Assembly: GCF_029989365.1 (NCBI RefSeq) | Contig: NZ_JAPRAQ010000005.1 | Coordinates: forward strand, 372,001-436,000 | Reading direction: 5' to 3' | DNA: 64,000 bases | Source of the DNA: Bradyrhizobium sp. Arg816 | GTDB taxonomy: Bacteria; Pseudomonadota; Alphaproteobacteria; Rhizobiales; Xanthobacteraceae | Shown: piece by piece, positions 1-8,445 of the stretch | Layout: the number at the start of each line of letters is the position of its first letter | How positions within the stretch are numbered: the stretch's first letter is position 1 | Notes under the pieces: model-generated | What the model saw: only the letters and a program-made list of their open reading frames with translations | Database searches by the model: none | What the model was told of the DNA's origin: nothing | Translations under genes and position numbers: made by a program

Positions 1-51
1 TGCCGGATCGTCTTTCTCCAGTAGCCAGAATCGAGCCAACGCGTCTGTCGT

Positions 52-633
52 ATGATATTTTCCGAAACAATCCTCGCGGGCGCCTACACCGTGGAAATAG
101 ACCGGCATCAAGACAGCCGGGGATACTTCGCTCGGGTATTTTGTGCTGACACGTTTCTTGCGCACAATCTGAAGCCTGCAGTTGCGCAGGCGAGCATCAG
201 CTACAATGCAAAACGCGGCACTCTGCGCGGCCTGCATTTCCAGTACCCCCCCGCAGCGGAGGTCAAGTACGTCCGTTGCACAAAGGGGGCGGTGGCGGAC
301 GTGATCGTCGACCTGAGGCCGGAATCGGCAACATATCTACGGCACGTCATCGTTAACCTCTCGGCGGACAATGGCCGCGGGCTCTACATACCGGAGCGCT
401 TCGCGCACGGGTTCATCACGCTAACCGACGATACGGAGCTGATCTATCTCATCGGCAACTATTACACGCCAGGCGCGGAAGGCGGGTTGCCGCACGACGA
501 TCCTGCGCTGGCAATTTCCTGGCCGACAGAAGTGCGCGTGCTCTCGGATCGCGACCGGGTCTGGAAGCCCTATGGCAATATCGGGGACGAATTGAAGGCC
601 CGCATGAACTTCGCTGCGGCCAGGGGATCGTAG
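52..633 (+). CDS. rfbC: dTDP-4-dehydrorhamnose 3,5-epimerase family protein
   Basis: This 193-residue cupin-type protein belongs to the RmlC/RfbC family, which epimerises C3 and C5 of dTDP-4-keto-6-deoxyglucose on the way to dTDP-rhamnose or related deoxysugars. The family signature RGTLRGLHFQ (residues 55-64) contributes the catalytic-type His62. Other visible hallmarks are Lys72, the VDLRPES strand, FAHGF with His119, and a C-terminal DDPALAISWP. Length is normal for the family. The ATG has no strong Shine-Dalgarno site. A sugar methyltransferase follows at 759, so the real substrate may be a branched or methylated deoxysugar rather than rhamnose. Family assignment is firm; the exact nucleotide sugar is inferred. 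Confidence 0.88.
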   Translation: MIFSETILAGAYTVEIDRHQDSRGYFARVFCADTFLAHNLKPAVAQASISYNAKRGTLRGLHFQYPPAAEVKYVRCTKGAVADVIVDLRPESATYLRHVIVNLSADNGRGLYIPERFAHGFITLTDDTELIYLIGNYYTPGAEGGLPHDDPALAISWPTEVRVLSDRDRVWKPYGNIGDELKARMNFAAARGS

Positions 634-677
634 ATCGAGCGCGGACGCGATCCGCAGGCGTCAAAAGCAAACGTGAC

Positions 678-691
678 TTGACGACCGTCAA
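678..691. promoter_or_regulatory. Palindrome TTGACGACCGTCAA, candidate operator
   Basis: This 14-bp near-perfect palindrome lies 68 bases before the methyltransferase start, in the gap after the epimerase gene. An almost identical perfect palindrome occurs at 8282-8295 before the glycosyltransferase/exporter promoter region. Two copies at promoter positions of the same glycan locus suggest binding by one dimeric regulator. The regulator is not identified. Confidence 0.4.
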
Positions 692-758
692 TAGCTCTGT
701 CCCTCCCCGACGCTAGCCTGTCGGCGACAATCACAGATTGCCCTGCAGGAGACCTAGA

Positions 759-2048
759 ATGCTGAAAGAAGCGGCGTCACCCATCAATCTCAAAGCACCA
801 ATCGGGCACGCGACAGAGTTGAGCTGTTGCCGTTTCTGTAACGCGCCTCTCGAACGCGTGTTCATCGATCTGGGGCTGTCTCCGCTGGCCAATTCCTATC
901 TTCGTGACGAGAAGGCCAAGCAAGACGAACGGTTCTTTCCGTTGCGTGCTTACGTCTGCGGAGAGTGTTTCCTTGTCCAGCTTGAGGAATGGGAGGCGCC
1001 GGAGAACATCTTTGGCGACTACGCGTATTTCTCATCCTACAGCGATTCATGGCTGCAGCATGTGAAGTCCTACGTCAGCCGGGTCATCGAACGGTTCGGA
1101 ATCGGGGCGGGCAGCAAGGTCGTCGAGATCGCAAGCAACGATGGTTATCTGCTGCAGTACTTCGTCGAAGCCGATGTGCCGGTCCTGGGCATCGAGCCGG
1201 CCCAGAACGTCGCCGCGGTGGCGCGGACGAAAGGCATTCCCACTCGCGTGGAGTTCTTCGGTGAACGTGCGGCCCGTACCCTGCGACGCGAGGGGTTGCG
1301 CGCCGATCTGCTGATCGGAAACAACGTCCTGGCGCACGTGCCGAACCTGAACGATTTCGTCAAGGGAATGAGCCTGCTTCTCGCCGACTCGGGTGTCATC
1401 ACGATGGAGTTCCCCCATCTGATGCGTCTGTTCGACGAGTGCCAGATCGACACGATCTATCATGAACATTTCTCGTACTTCTCGTTCATCGCCGTCGAGA
1501 AGATCCTTGCGGCCCACGGCTTGAGGTTGTTTGACGTCGAAGAGTTGCCGACCCATGGCGGTTCGCTTCGAATCTACGCTCAGCACGCCAACGAGGGGTG
1601 GCATCCGATCTCCCATCGGGTGCTGGATCTCAGGCGACGCGAAATCGACGCCGGATATGCCAATCTCGATCACTATGATGCGTTCGAGGAGCGCGCCATG
1701 GAGACGAGGAAGAAGCTTCTTTCCTTTCTCGAGGAAGCAAAACGCCAGGGCAAGCGCGTGGTCGGATACGGTGCGCCGGCCAAGGGCAACACTCTCCTTA
1801 ATTACTGCGGCATCACGGCGGACCTCATCGAGTATACGGTCGATCGAAACCCTCACAAGCAGGGATCGCTGTTGCCGGGATCTCACATCCCGATCTACGA
1901 GCCCGAACGCATCAATGTGACGAAGCCGGACTACATCCTCATCCTGCCTTGGAACCTGAAGCGGGAGATCGTCAGCCAACTGTCCTTCGCCCGCAGCTGG
2001 GGAGCTCAGTTTGTGGTGCCGATTCCCGAGCCCAGGATCGTCGATTGA
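759..2048 (+). CDS. SAM-dependent sugar C-methyltransferase (Methyltransf_13/14 type)
   Basis: The 429-residue product has the three-part layout of deoxysugar C-methyltransferases of the TylC3/NovU kind. An N-terminal zinc-binding segment has paired cysteines (CRFCNAPL and, further on, CGECFLVQ). A central Rossmann SAM site reads VVEIASNDGYLLQYF. A C-terminal domain contains GYGAPAKGNTLLNY and DRNPHKQG. Such enzymes transfer a methyl group to C3 or C5 of a nucleotide-linked 4-keto sugar. The ATG at 759 is chosen because AGGAGA lies 7 bases upstream; a TTG at 738 in the same frame has none. It probably acts with the epimerase upstream in making a methyl-branched sugar. Confidence 0.85.
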   Translation: MLKEAASPINLKAPIGHATELSCCRFCNAPLERVFIDLGLSPLANSYLRDEKAKQDERFFPLRAYVCGECFLVQLEEWEAPENIFGDYAYFSSYSDSWLQHVKSYVSRVIERFGIGAGSKVVEIASNDGYLLQYFVEADVPVLGIEPAQNVAAVARTKGIPTRVEFFGERAARTLRREGLRADLLIGNNVLAHVPNLNDFVKGMSLLLADSGVITMEFPHLMRLFDECQIDTIYHEHFSYFSFIAVEKILAAHGLRLFDVEELPTHGGSLRIYAQHANEGWHPISHRVLDLRRREIDAGYANLDHYDAFEERAMETRKKLLSFLEEAKRQGKRVVGYGAPAKGNTLLNYCGITADLIEYTVDRNPHKQGSLLPGSHIPIYEPERINVTKPDYILILPWNLKREIVSQLSFARSWGAQFVVPIPEPRIVD

Positions 2049-2076
2049 GTCAGCAGGATCCCGGAGGACGTTGAGC

Positions 2077-3438
2077 ATGGACGATATAGCAAGACATGCG
2101 GACCTCGCGGGCCTCCGGGAGAGTGACGCGGCCGTCGACCTGTCGGCGGACAAGACCGGACGCGCACTCCACGAATTTGTTGCGGAGATGTACCCCATCT
2201 CTCGCAGCATCACGGGAGATGGGGTCCGAAGAACGATCGATCTCATCCGAAACCATATCCCGCTGACGACGTGCGAAGTGCCGTCCGGCCTCCAGGTATT
2301 CGACTGGACCGTGCCACCCGAGTGGAACGTGCGCGACGCCTACATCAAGAACAGCGCAGGCGAACGGGTAATCGATTTCAGGAAGTCGAACCTGCATCTT
2401 CTTGGTTACAGCATACCGGTCAGAGCGCTTATGACGCTCGAACAGCTCAAGCCTCATCTCTACTCGGACCCCGATAAACCGGACTGGATTCCCTATCGGA
2501 CGAGCTACTACAAGGAGGCCTGGGGCTTCTGTCTGTCGGACAATCAATTGTTGGCGATGCAGGAGGACGAATATGAGGTTTGCATCGATACCAGCCTCGC
2601 TCCGGGCCATCTGACCTATGGGGACCTGAGGCTGCTCGGTCGCACCTCGGACGAGGTGCTGATCTCGTGCCATATCTGTCATCCCTCGCTCTGTAATGAC
2701 AATTTGTCCGGAATCGCGGTCGCGACCGCGCTCGCGCAACACCTGCGGAAGATGGAGCACAAGTACACCTATCGCTTCGTCTTCATCCCCGGTACGATCG
2801 GAGCGATTACCTGGCTGGCGCTCAACGAGGGGCATGTCGGTCGCGTGAAGCATGGGTTTGTGCTGACCTGCGCAGGCGATCCGGGGTCGATGACCTACAA
2901 GAAGAGCCGCCGCGGCAATGCGGAGATCGATCGGGCCTGGTGCTATGTGCTCAAGCAGAGCGGCGAGGCTCACGAAATTCAGGAGTTCTCGCCCTACGGC
3001 TACGACGAGCGGCAATATTGCTCGCCTGGCTTCAACCTGCCAATCGGGACCGTGATGCGAACGCCCTTCGGCAAGTTCGCGGAGTATCACAGCTCGGCCG
3101 ACAATCTGGATTTTGTTCGCCCCGACGCGCTGTACGATACTCTGACGAAAGCGATTGCAGCTATCGACGTCATCGAAAACGACGCCTGCTTTCGGAACGA
3201 AAAGCCGTTCTGCGAACCGAAATTGGGCAATTATGGCCTTTATCGCGGATTGGGCGGGCTCGCAGCTGGAAATTTCCAAATGGGGCTGCTCTGGGTCTTG
3301 AACATGTCGGACGGCGACCATTCACTCCTCGACATAGCAGAACGATCTATGCTGCCTTGGGCCGTGGTCAAGGAAGCCGCCGCCGCATTGAGCGGAGCTG
3401 GTCTCATCAGGCAAGCCGCGCCGATTTCAGCAGAATAG
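2077..3438 (+). CDS. DUF4910 / aminopeptidase-like zinc hydrolase
   Basis: The 453-residue protein matches the DUF4910 family of M28-like aminopeptidase-fold proteins, often found in surface-polysaccharide gene clusters. It starts with the typical YPISRSITGDGVRRTI block. It carries the putative metal-binding loop CHICHPSLCNDNLSG and the segment VFIPGTIGAITWL, and ends with a winged-helix-like tail (DHSLLDIAERSML). The start at 2077 is supported by GGAGG at 2062-2066; an upstream in-frame start at 2011 would overlap the methyltransferase gene. The substrate is unknown. Removal of an N-acyl or peptide group from a glycan building block is possible but is inference only. Confidence 0.8.
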   Translation: MDDIARHADLAGLRESDAAVDLSADKTGRALHEFVAEMYPISRSITGDGVRRTIDLIRNHIPLTTCEVPSGLQVFDWTVPPEWNVRDAYIKNSAGERVIDFRKSNLHLLGYSIPVRALMTLEQLKPHLYSDPDKPDWIPYRTSYYKEAWGFCLSDNQLLAMQEDEYEVCIDTSLAPGHLTYGDLRLLGRTSDEVLISCHICHPSLCNDNLSGIAVATALAQHLRKMEHKYTYRFVFIPGTIGAITWLALNEGHVGRVKHGFVLTCAGDPGSMTYKKSRRGNAEIDRAWCYVLKQSGEAHEIQEFSPYGYDERQYCSPGFNLPIGTVMRTPFGKFAEYHSSADNLDFVRPDALYDTLTKAIAAIDVIENDACFRNEKPFCEPKLGNYGLYRGLGGLAAGNFQMGLLWVLNMSDGDHSLLDIAERSMLPWAVVKEAAAALSGAGLIRQAAPISAE

Positions 3439-3447
3439 TATGAGGCG

Positions 3448-3894
3448 ATGATCCAAAGGCTGGCTCTCATTGCCGGGTGGGCGGCGCTTGCGTTCATCAC
3501 GTTCGGGACACTATCACCGATTCAAGATCGCCCGACGCTGGCTGGCCTCAAGACGGAACACTTTGCAGCCTTCGCTGTCACGGGCTTTGCGTTTGCACTC
3601 GGCCTACCGCGTCGCACATCGGGCGTTCTTGCGCTGACGATCCTCAGCGCGCTTGTCCTCGAGAGTGCTCAGTTGCTGACGCCGGATCGGCATGGTCGGC
3701 TTCTCGACGCTGCCGTGAAGGTCCTTGGCGGCGTCTGCGGGGTCGGCGCCGGCCGTCTCGCTCTGAGCTGGCGGCAGGTTTCGAACTCAGCACATCGTCA
3801 TCCGCGAAACGTCAACAGCAGTAGCACGGCCAATGTTCGGGCGAAGTGCTGTCGCTCTAGCGCTCCCGCAAGCTTTCCTGCTTGTACCGCATGA
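3448..3894 (+). CDS. VanZ-like membrane protein
   Basis: This small membrane protein (148 residues) begins 9 bases after the DUF4910 stop. It shows the VanZ-like pattern: a first helix followed by TLSPIQDRP, then the HFAAFAVTGFAFALG helix, a third helix ending LVLESAQLL, and DAAVKVLGGVCGVGAG. VanZ-like proteins are short membrane proteins that often neighbour polysaccharide genes; their biochemical role is mostly unknown. The last 38 bases overlap the 3' end of the convergent adaptor gene, so the two transcripts would share complementary ends. Confidence 0.75.
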   Translation: MIQRLALIAGWAALAFITFGTLSPIQDRPTLAGLKTEHFAAFAVTGFAFALGLPRRTSGVLALTILSALVLESAQLLTPDRHGRLLDAAVKVLGGVCGVGAGRLALSWRQVSNSAHRHPRNVNSSSTANVRAKCCRSSAPASFPACTA

Positions 3895-5887
3895 TCGGCG
3901 ACAAGAGATAACTGATGATGCTGCGCGAGCCGGACTTGATCTCGACCGTGGTGGCCATGCCGGGGGAAAGGCTGACGCGCTTGTTCTCGATGTTCATGTA
4001 GTTGCGATCGAGTGACACCCGTGCCGCATAGACCAGCTCTTGCCCAGTTGGTTCGCTGCTGGTCGTCCCGGCACCGAACGATTTGGCGTTGCCGTTTTCC
4101 GGCGGCTTGTTGCGGGGAATTGCATCCTGGGAGATGCTGATGACCTTGCCTGTGATCAGTCCATACCGGGTAAAATTGAAGGTATCGATCTTGATTGCGG
4201 CGTCCTGACCTGCCTCGACGAAGCCGATATCCTGATTGGAGATCATGGCTTCAACTTCGAGATTGCTATCGCGCGGGACGATCATCATGGTGGGTTGCGC
4301 GGGTGTCACGACACCCCCAACCGTGTGAACGGCGAGTTGCTGTACGACACCATCGATTGGTGCCGTCAGGGTCTGCAGGCCCGTGTGCCGCTCGGCCTTG
4401 ATGACATCCTGGCTCAGGCCGGCAGCCTTCTGTTCGGCCTTCGCGAACTCCTCGAACAGATTGCGTTCGTACTCGGCGATGGTCTTGTTGCGGGTCTCCA
4501 CCAGGACCGCGATGGCTGCGTCCGCTTCGCCAAAGCGGCTTTGCTGAACGAGTATTTCCTGGCGTTGGCCAAGTAGCTCCTGGTATTCGGTCAAATACTG
4601 TAGCTTAGATCCGAGTTCCTTCTGGTACAGCTGCTCGCGTATCTCGACGCGCTGCTGGAGTGGGCCGATCGTGGCCTTCAGCTTGTCGATCGACGCTTTC
4701 GAGGTGGCTCGTTCGGCTTCCTTTTGCGAGATCTGGCGGTCAATTGCAGCCAGTTTCGAGGCCTGCTCTGCGGTTTGGCTGGCGAGAAAGCGACGATGCA
4801 TCTCGATCAGGGCAGGCGGGGCGGCTGGCGGTGGGACGAAAGCTGAGGCGGGGTCAGTCTTCGACAGTAATGCCTTCAGGCGAGCAGCGTCGAGCTGCGC
4901 ACTCATCAGATCGCTCTTGAGGTGGTTCAGCTCTGCAGTCGAAATGGTCGCATCCAGATCGATCAGGCGTTCGCCGGTTCTGACGGATTGGCCGTCTTCA
5001 ACGTAAATTGCGCGGACGACGGCTGTCTCGAACGGCTGGATGGTCTTGGTTCGATCGCTCGGGATGACCTTGCCGGGAGCGGTTGCAACAATGTCGATGG
5101 TTCCAAGGCAGGCCCAGATCAGCGCGACAAGGAAGCCCGCCGTGATGCTGATGACGATCGTACGTCCCACCGGCGAAGGAGGGGTCTCTACGATTTCCAG
5201 CGCCGCCGGGAGGAAGGCGAGTGCTTCGTTCGGGTGAGCGCCGCGAGATGGTGTCAGCCCCGCAACCGCCCGACCGAGCTTGCGGGCATGGTCAGCGAAA
5301 ACGATGACGGCATTCCCGCCGTTCGTCCTCTGGGGCGGCTCCGCCGGCGCAGCCGGCTGCGGCTTGGAAACCGCGGACGCGCGACCAACGAGGGATGAAA
5401 ACAGTCCAGCCAGTCGTGTCCGCACGACCCCGTAGCGCTCCTTTGACTGCCGAACAAATCCGAGACAGCTTCGCAGCATGCGCGAGAGCAACGCGGTGGC
5501 GGCGCGTCGTGGTACGATCACGACCAATCGCCCGTCCCAATTGGTCTCGAGGTCGTATCTCGAGATGATGGACGGCCTCTCGGCGCCCGATGTCATCACG
5601 ACGGCCTCATGGCCATGGACCTTCCCGAGCAGAAGAAAGCCTCCGCCGCGAAATGGCAGGATGCCGGGCAGGGCCGATCCGGACAATCCATCCCAATCGG
5701 TCGTCACACAGCTCGCAGAGAGATTGAGCTCCTTCGCATAGGCGAGCATCTCCGGAACGCCGATCGGCCGGTAACCGAACCGCTGAAGAATGTGATCGAG
5801 GCTGCTATCGACGCCGCGCAAGCGGAGGAGCAGGTCGAGCACGAACAGCCCTGGATCGTCGCGCATCTCCGCTCTTGTCTGTTTCAT
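3857..5887 (-). CDS. HlyD-type secretion adaptor with N-terminal C39-like domain
   Basis: This 676-residue product is a type I secretion membrane-fusion protein. Residues from about 245 to 270 form the single inner-membrane helix (VISITAGFLVALIWACLG). They are followed by the lipoyl half-motif (PFETAVVRAIYVEDGQSV), a long coiled coil (about 310-490), and the second lipoyl half with a C-terminal beta domain ending in MATTVEIKSGSRS. The first ~130 residues are unusual: they align along their length with the degenerate C39 peptidase-like domain of the neighbouring exporter (shared pattern LGL/LNL..TxW..LSG.. and WDG..V...RRA) and lack a catalytic cysteine. Family adaptors normally lack this domain. 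The exporter gene is 69 bases upstream on the same strand. Confidence 0.88.
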   Translation of the reverse strand: MKQTRAEMRDDPGLFVLDLLLRLRGVDSSLDHILQRFGYRPIGVPEMLAYAKELNLSASCVTTDWDGLSGSALPGILPFRGGGFLLLGKVHGHEAVVMTSGAERPSIISRYDLETNWDGRLVVIVPRRAATALLSRMLRSCLGFVRQSKERYGVVRTRLAGLFSSLVGRASAVSKPQPAAPAEPPQRTNGGNAVIVFADHARKLGRAVAGLTPSRGAHPNEALAFLPAALEIVETPPSPVGRTIVISITAGFLVALIWACLGTIDIVATAPGKVIPSDRTKTIQPFETAVVRAIYVEDGQSVRTGERLIDLDATISTAELNHLKSDLMSAQLDAARLKALLSKTDPASAFVPPPAAPPALIEMHRRFLASQTAEQASKLAAIDRQISQKEAERATSKASIDKLKATIGPLQQRVEIREQLYQKELGSKLQYLTEYQELLGQRQEILVQQSRFGEADAAIAVLVETRNKTIAEYERNLFEEFAKAEQKAAGLSQDVIKAERHTGLQTLTAPIDGVVQQLAVHTVGGVVTPAQPTMMIVPRDSNLEVEAMISNQDIGFVEAGQDAAIKIDTFNFTRYGLITGKVISISQDAIPRNKPPENGNAKSFGAGTTSSEPTGQELVYAARVSLDRNYMNIENKRVSLSPGMATTVEIKSGSRSIISYLLSPIMRYKQESLRER

Positions 5888-5956
5888 GCGATCTCGTCGA
5901 CGCTGGCGTGAGCTCGACCGTTTCGTCGGTTGGTGCCGCGGTGAGCGATGGGGAAA

Positions 5957-8098
5957 CTATGGAAGGTCATGGAAACCCGATTGTAGGCGGAAGAGCTTTG
6001 AATAGCGCCCCCCGCGCTTGATCAACTCCTGATGCGTGCCGTCCTCGACCAGGCGGCCATCTTCGATCGTGATGATCCGGTCGGCCATTCGTAGCGCCGA
6101 TAGCCGATGCGCAATGATCAGCACAGTACGGTCCTGCACGATTTTCGCCATGTTCTGTTGGACGACGTGCTCACTCTCGTAGTCGAGTGCGCTGGTCGCC
6201 TCGTCGAAGATCAGGATTCGGGGGTCGGTGACCAGCGCGCGTGCTATCGCAATGCGCTGACGCTGTCCACCGGATAGACTGCTCCCGCGCTCCCCAACGA
6301 TGGTGTCGTACCCGTTCGGTAGCTGCAGGATGAAATGATGCGCGCCGGCCATCGTGGCTGCCTGGACCACGCGGTCCGTCGATGTCGCAGGATCGGCGAA
6401 GGCGATATTGTCCCTGATCGAACAATTGAAGAGCACGCTATCCTGGAGAACCACGCCGATCTGTCGTCGCAGCCAGGCAGGGTCAACCTGCGTCACGTCA
6501 ATCCCGTCGACCAGAACGCGGCCGCGCTCCGGGATATACAAGCGCTGAACCAATTTTGCCAAAGTGCTCTTTCCTGATCCCGAGGAGCCCACGATTCCAA
6601 TGACCTGCTTTGCCGGAACGCGTAGTTGGACGTCTCGAAGGATCTCGGGTCCATCGATGCGGTAGCGAAAAGTCACCTGCTCGAATGCGATGTCGCCTCG
6701 GATCGTGGCCATCGACATCTTGCCGGGACTGTAAACGGGCTCGGGTTCCGTATTCAGGATGTCGCCGAGACGCGCGATCGATAGCCTGGCCTGATGAAAA
6801 TCCTGCCAGGTTTGGGCCAACCGGAGCACTGGGGCGCTGACGCGACCGGAGATCAGATTGAAGGCAACCAGCTCGCCAACGGTAAGGTACCCTGTCATGA
6901 CGAACCGTGCGCCGAAATAGAGGATGGCCACGCTGACCAGCTTGTTGATGAACTGGACTGATTGGCTCGATACGTTCGCGAGGCTGATGACGCGGAAGCT
7001 TGCCGCGACATACCCGGCAAGCTGCTGCTCCCAGCGACGTTGCATCTGAGGTTCCACAGCCATCGCTTTGAGCGTTTCCATGGCCGTCACCGTTTCCACG
7101 AGAAACGCCTGGTTCTCTGCGCCCCGCTGAAATTTGTCGTCGAGACGTTGTTGAAAGAGAGGCGTTGCTCCGGCGGAAATCGCGACGTAGATCGGAAGCG
7201 AGGCGAGAACGATCCAGGAGAGGGTTGGCGAGTAGAAGAACAGCACGGCAATAAAGACGACCGAAAAAAACAGGTCGATGACCAGGGTCAGGGCCGAGCT
7301 CGTCAGGAAGTTGCGAATATTTTCGAGCTCTCGGACCCTTGCGACAGAATCACCCACCCGTCGCGCCTGGAAGTAGCCGATCGGCAGCGCCAAGAGGTGA
7401 CGGAACAGCCGGGCGCCGAGCTCGACATCGATCCGGTTGGTGGTGTGAGAAAACAGATACGTCCGTAGAACTCCGAGGATCACTTCGAACAACGCCGTTG
7501 CCAGGAGGCCGAACGCAAGCACGTCCAAGGTGCTCATGCTGCGGTGCACGAGCACCTTGTCGATGACGACCTGGAAGAAGAGGGGCGATATCAGGCCGAA
7601 CAGCTGAAGGCAGAACGATGCTGCAAGGACCTCGAGAAGCAATCGCTGGTATTTTCGAATGGCACCAAGAAACCACGTGATGTCGAAGCGCCGTGCAAGA
7701 TCGGAAAGTGAGGCGCGGCGCGTCATCAGGATGACCGCACCGTCCCAGACGGCCTCAAGTTCCATCCGCGACAACATCACCGGTTGCGGTTGACCAGGCT
7801 CGAGCGCGATGACTCGCTCCTCGGTAGCCTTTCCGAATATGAGAAATCTGTCTTCCCGAAGGATCGCAAGAACCGGCATCGGTAGACCGGAAAGCCTAGA
7901 CCAATTGGTCCTGACGATTCGGGCCTTCAACCCAAGCTGCTTGGCGCAGCGGAGGATCTCGGCGGCCCTGATGATGGTCCCGAACTGGTGACGGATGCGC
8001 TCAGGATCTATCGCGAGCCCGTTGAAGCGGAGCATCATGACCAATGCAATCAACCCTTGATCGGGGGCTGCGCCGATTGGCTCAAGTTGCTCGGGCAT
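5957..8098 (-). CDS. Type I secretion ABC exporter (HlyB-like, C39-like domain)
   Basis: The 713-residue exporter has an N-terminal C39-like domain without the catalytic Cys (residues about 5-125), a six-helix ABC transmembrane domain, and a complete nucleotide-binding domain. Visible motifs are Walker A GSSGSGKST, signature LSGGQRQRIAIARAL, Walker B ILIFDEATSALD, and switch His in IAHRLS. Inactive C39-like domains in HlyB-type exporters act as docking sites for the unprocessed substrate. The start at 8098 is preferred over 8137 because GGAGAG lies just upstream. It pairs with the adaptor at 3857-5887. No RTX-type substrate gene or outer-membrane TolC is visible in the window. Confidence 0.92.
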   Translation of the reverse strand: MPEQLEPIGAAPDQGLIALVMMLRFNGLAIDPERIRHQFGTIIRAAEILRCAKQLGLKARIVRTNWSRLSGLPMPVLAILREDRFLIFGKATEERVIALEPGQPQPVMLSRMELEAVWDGAVILMTRRASLSDLARRFDITWFLGAIRKYQRLLLEVLAASFCLQLFGLISPLFFQVVIDKVLVHRSMSTLDVLAFGLLATALFEVILGVLRTYLFSHTTNRIDVELGARLFRHLLALPIGYFQARRVGDSVARVRELENIRNFLTSSALTLVIDLFFSVVFIAVLFFYSPTLSWIVLASLPIYVAISAGATPLFQQRLDDKFQRGAENQAFLVETVTAMETLKAMAVEPQMQRRWEQQLAGYVAASFRVISLANVSSQSVQFINKLVSVAILYFGARFVMTGYLTVGELVAFNLISGRVSAPVLRLAQTWQDFHQARLSIARLGDILNTEPEPVYSPGKMSMATIRGDIAFEQVTFRYRIDGPEILRDVQLRVPAKQVIGIVGSSGSGKSTLAKLVQRLYIPERGRVLVDGIDVTQVDPAWLRRQIGVVLQDSVLFNCSIRDNIAFADPATSTDRVVQAATMAGAHHFILQLPNGYDTIVGERGSSLSGGQRQRIAIARALVTDPRILIFDEATSALDYESEHVVQQNMAKIVQDRTVLIIAHRLSALRMADRIITIEDGRLVEDGTHQELIKRGGRYSKLFRLQSGFHDLP

Positions 8099-8445
8099 GC
8101 TCTCTCCGCGCGGCATCAAGCAGTTATGACCCGGCAACCCCGTGCAGTTTCTCGCCGATTATGAGGCTATTTCGCGTTGGCGCCCGAGCGGGCCGTAGGA
8201 GCCCCCGTACCCGTCGAATGGGGCAGCCTTGCGACTTGAAGAGCGCCAGCATGCCATTTTAGCTCGGGCGACGACGCCGAGTTGACGGCCGTCAATTTCG
8301 GCGCGGAGCGGTCGCCTATCATCCCGGAGATGGTTGTAATTGCGACGAGATCGGCAGTGCACCGCCCGACCGAATACCAGGCCCCAGGCTTTGGTGTTTG
8401 CCCAGCGGTGCGGCCTGTCCCGGTCACCAGGGAAGGGCCGCCGCG
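8099..8445. other. Divergent intergenic region, exporter / glycosyltransferase
   Basis: This 347-base gap separates the minus-strand secretion operon from the plus-strand glycosyltransferase run. Frames in it have no convincing ribosome sites. It contains the palindrome at 8282-8295 and presumably the two divergent promoters. Confidence 0.5.
8282..8295. promoter_or_regulatory. Palindrome TTGACGGCCGTCAA, candidate operator
   Basis: A perfect 14-bp palindrome lies midway in the divergent promoter region, 150 bases before the glycosyltransferase start and 183 bases before the exporter start. It differs by one base from the element at 678-691. This is a candidate binding site for a regulator common to the glycan and secretion genes. 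Confidence 0.42.

Noticed and set aside
2050..3321. 423-codon minus-strand frame opposite the DUF4910 gene
   Set aside because: Shadow frame; the plus-strand product matches a known family over its whole length.
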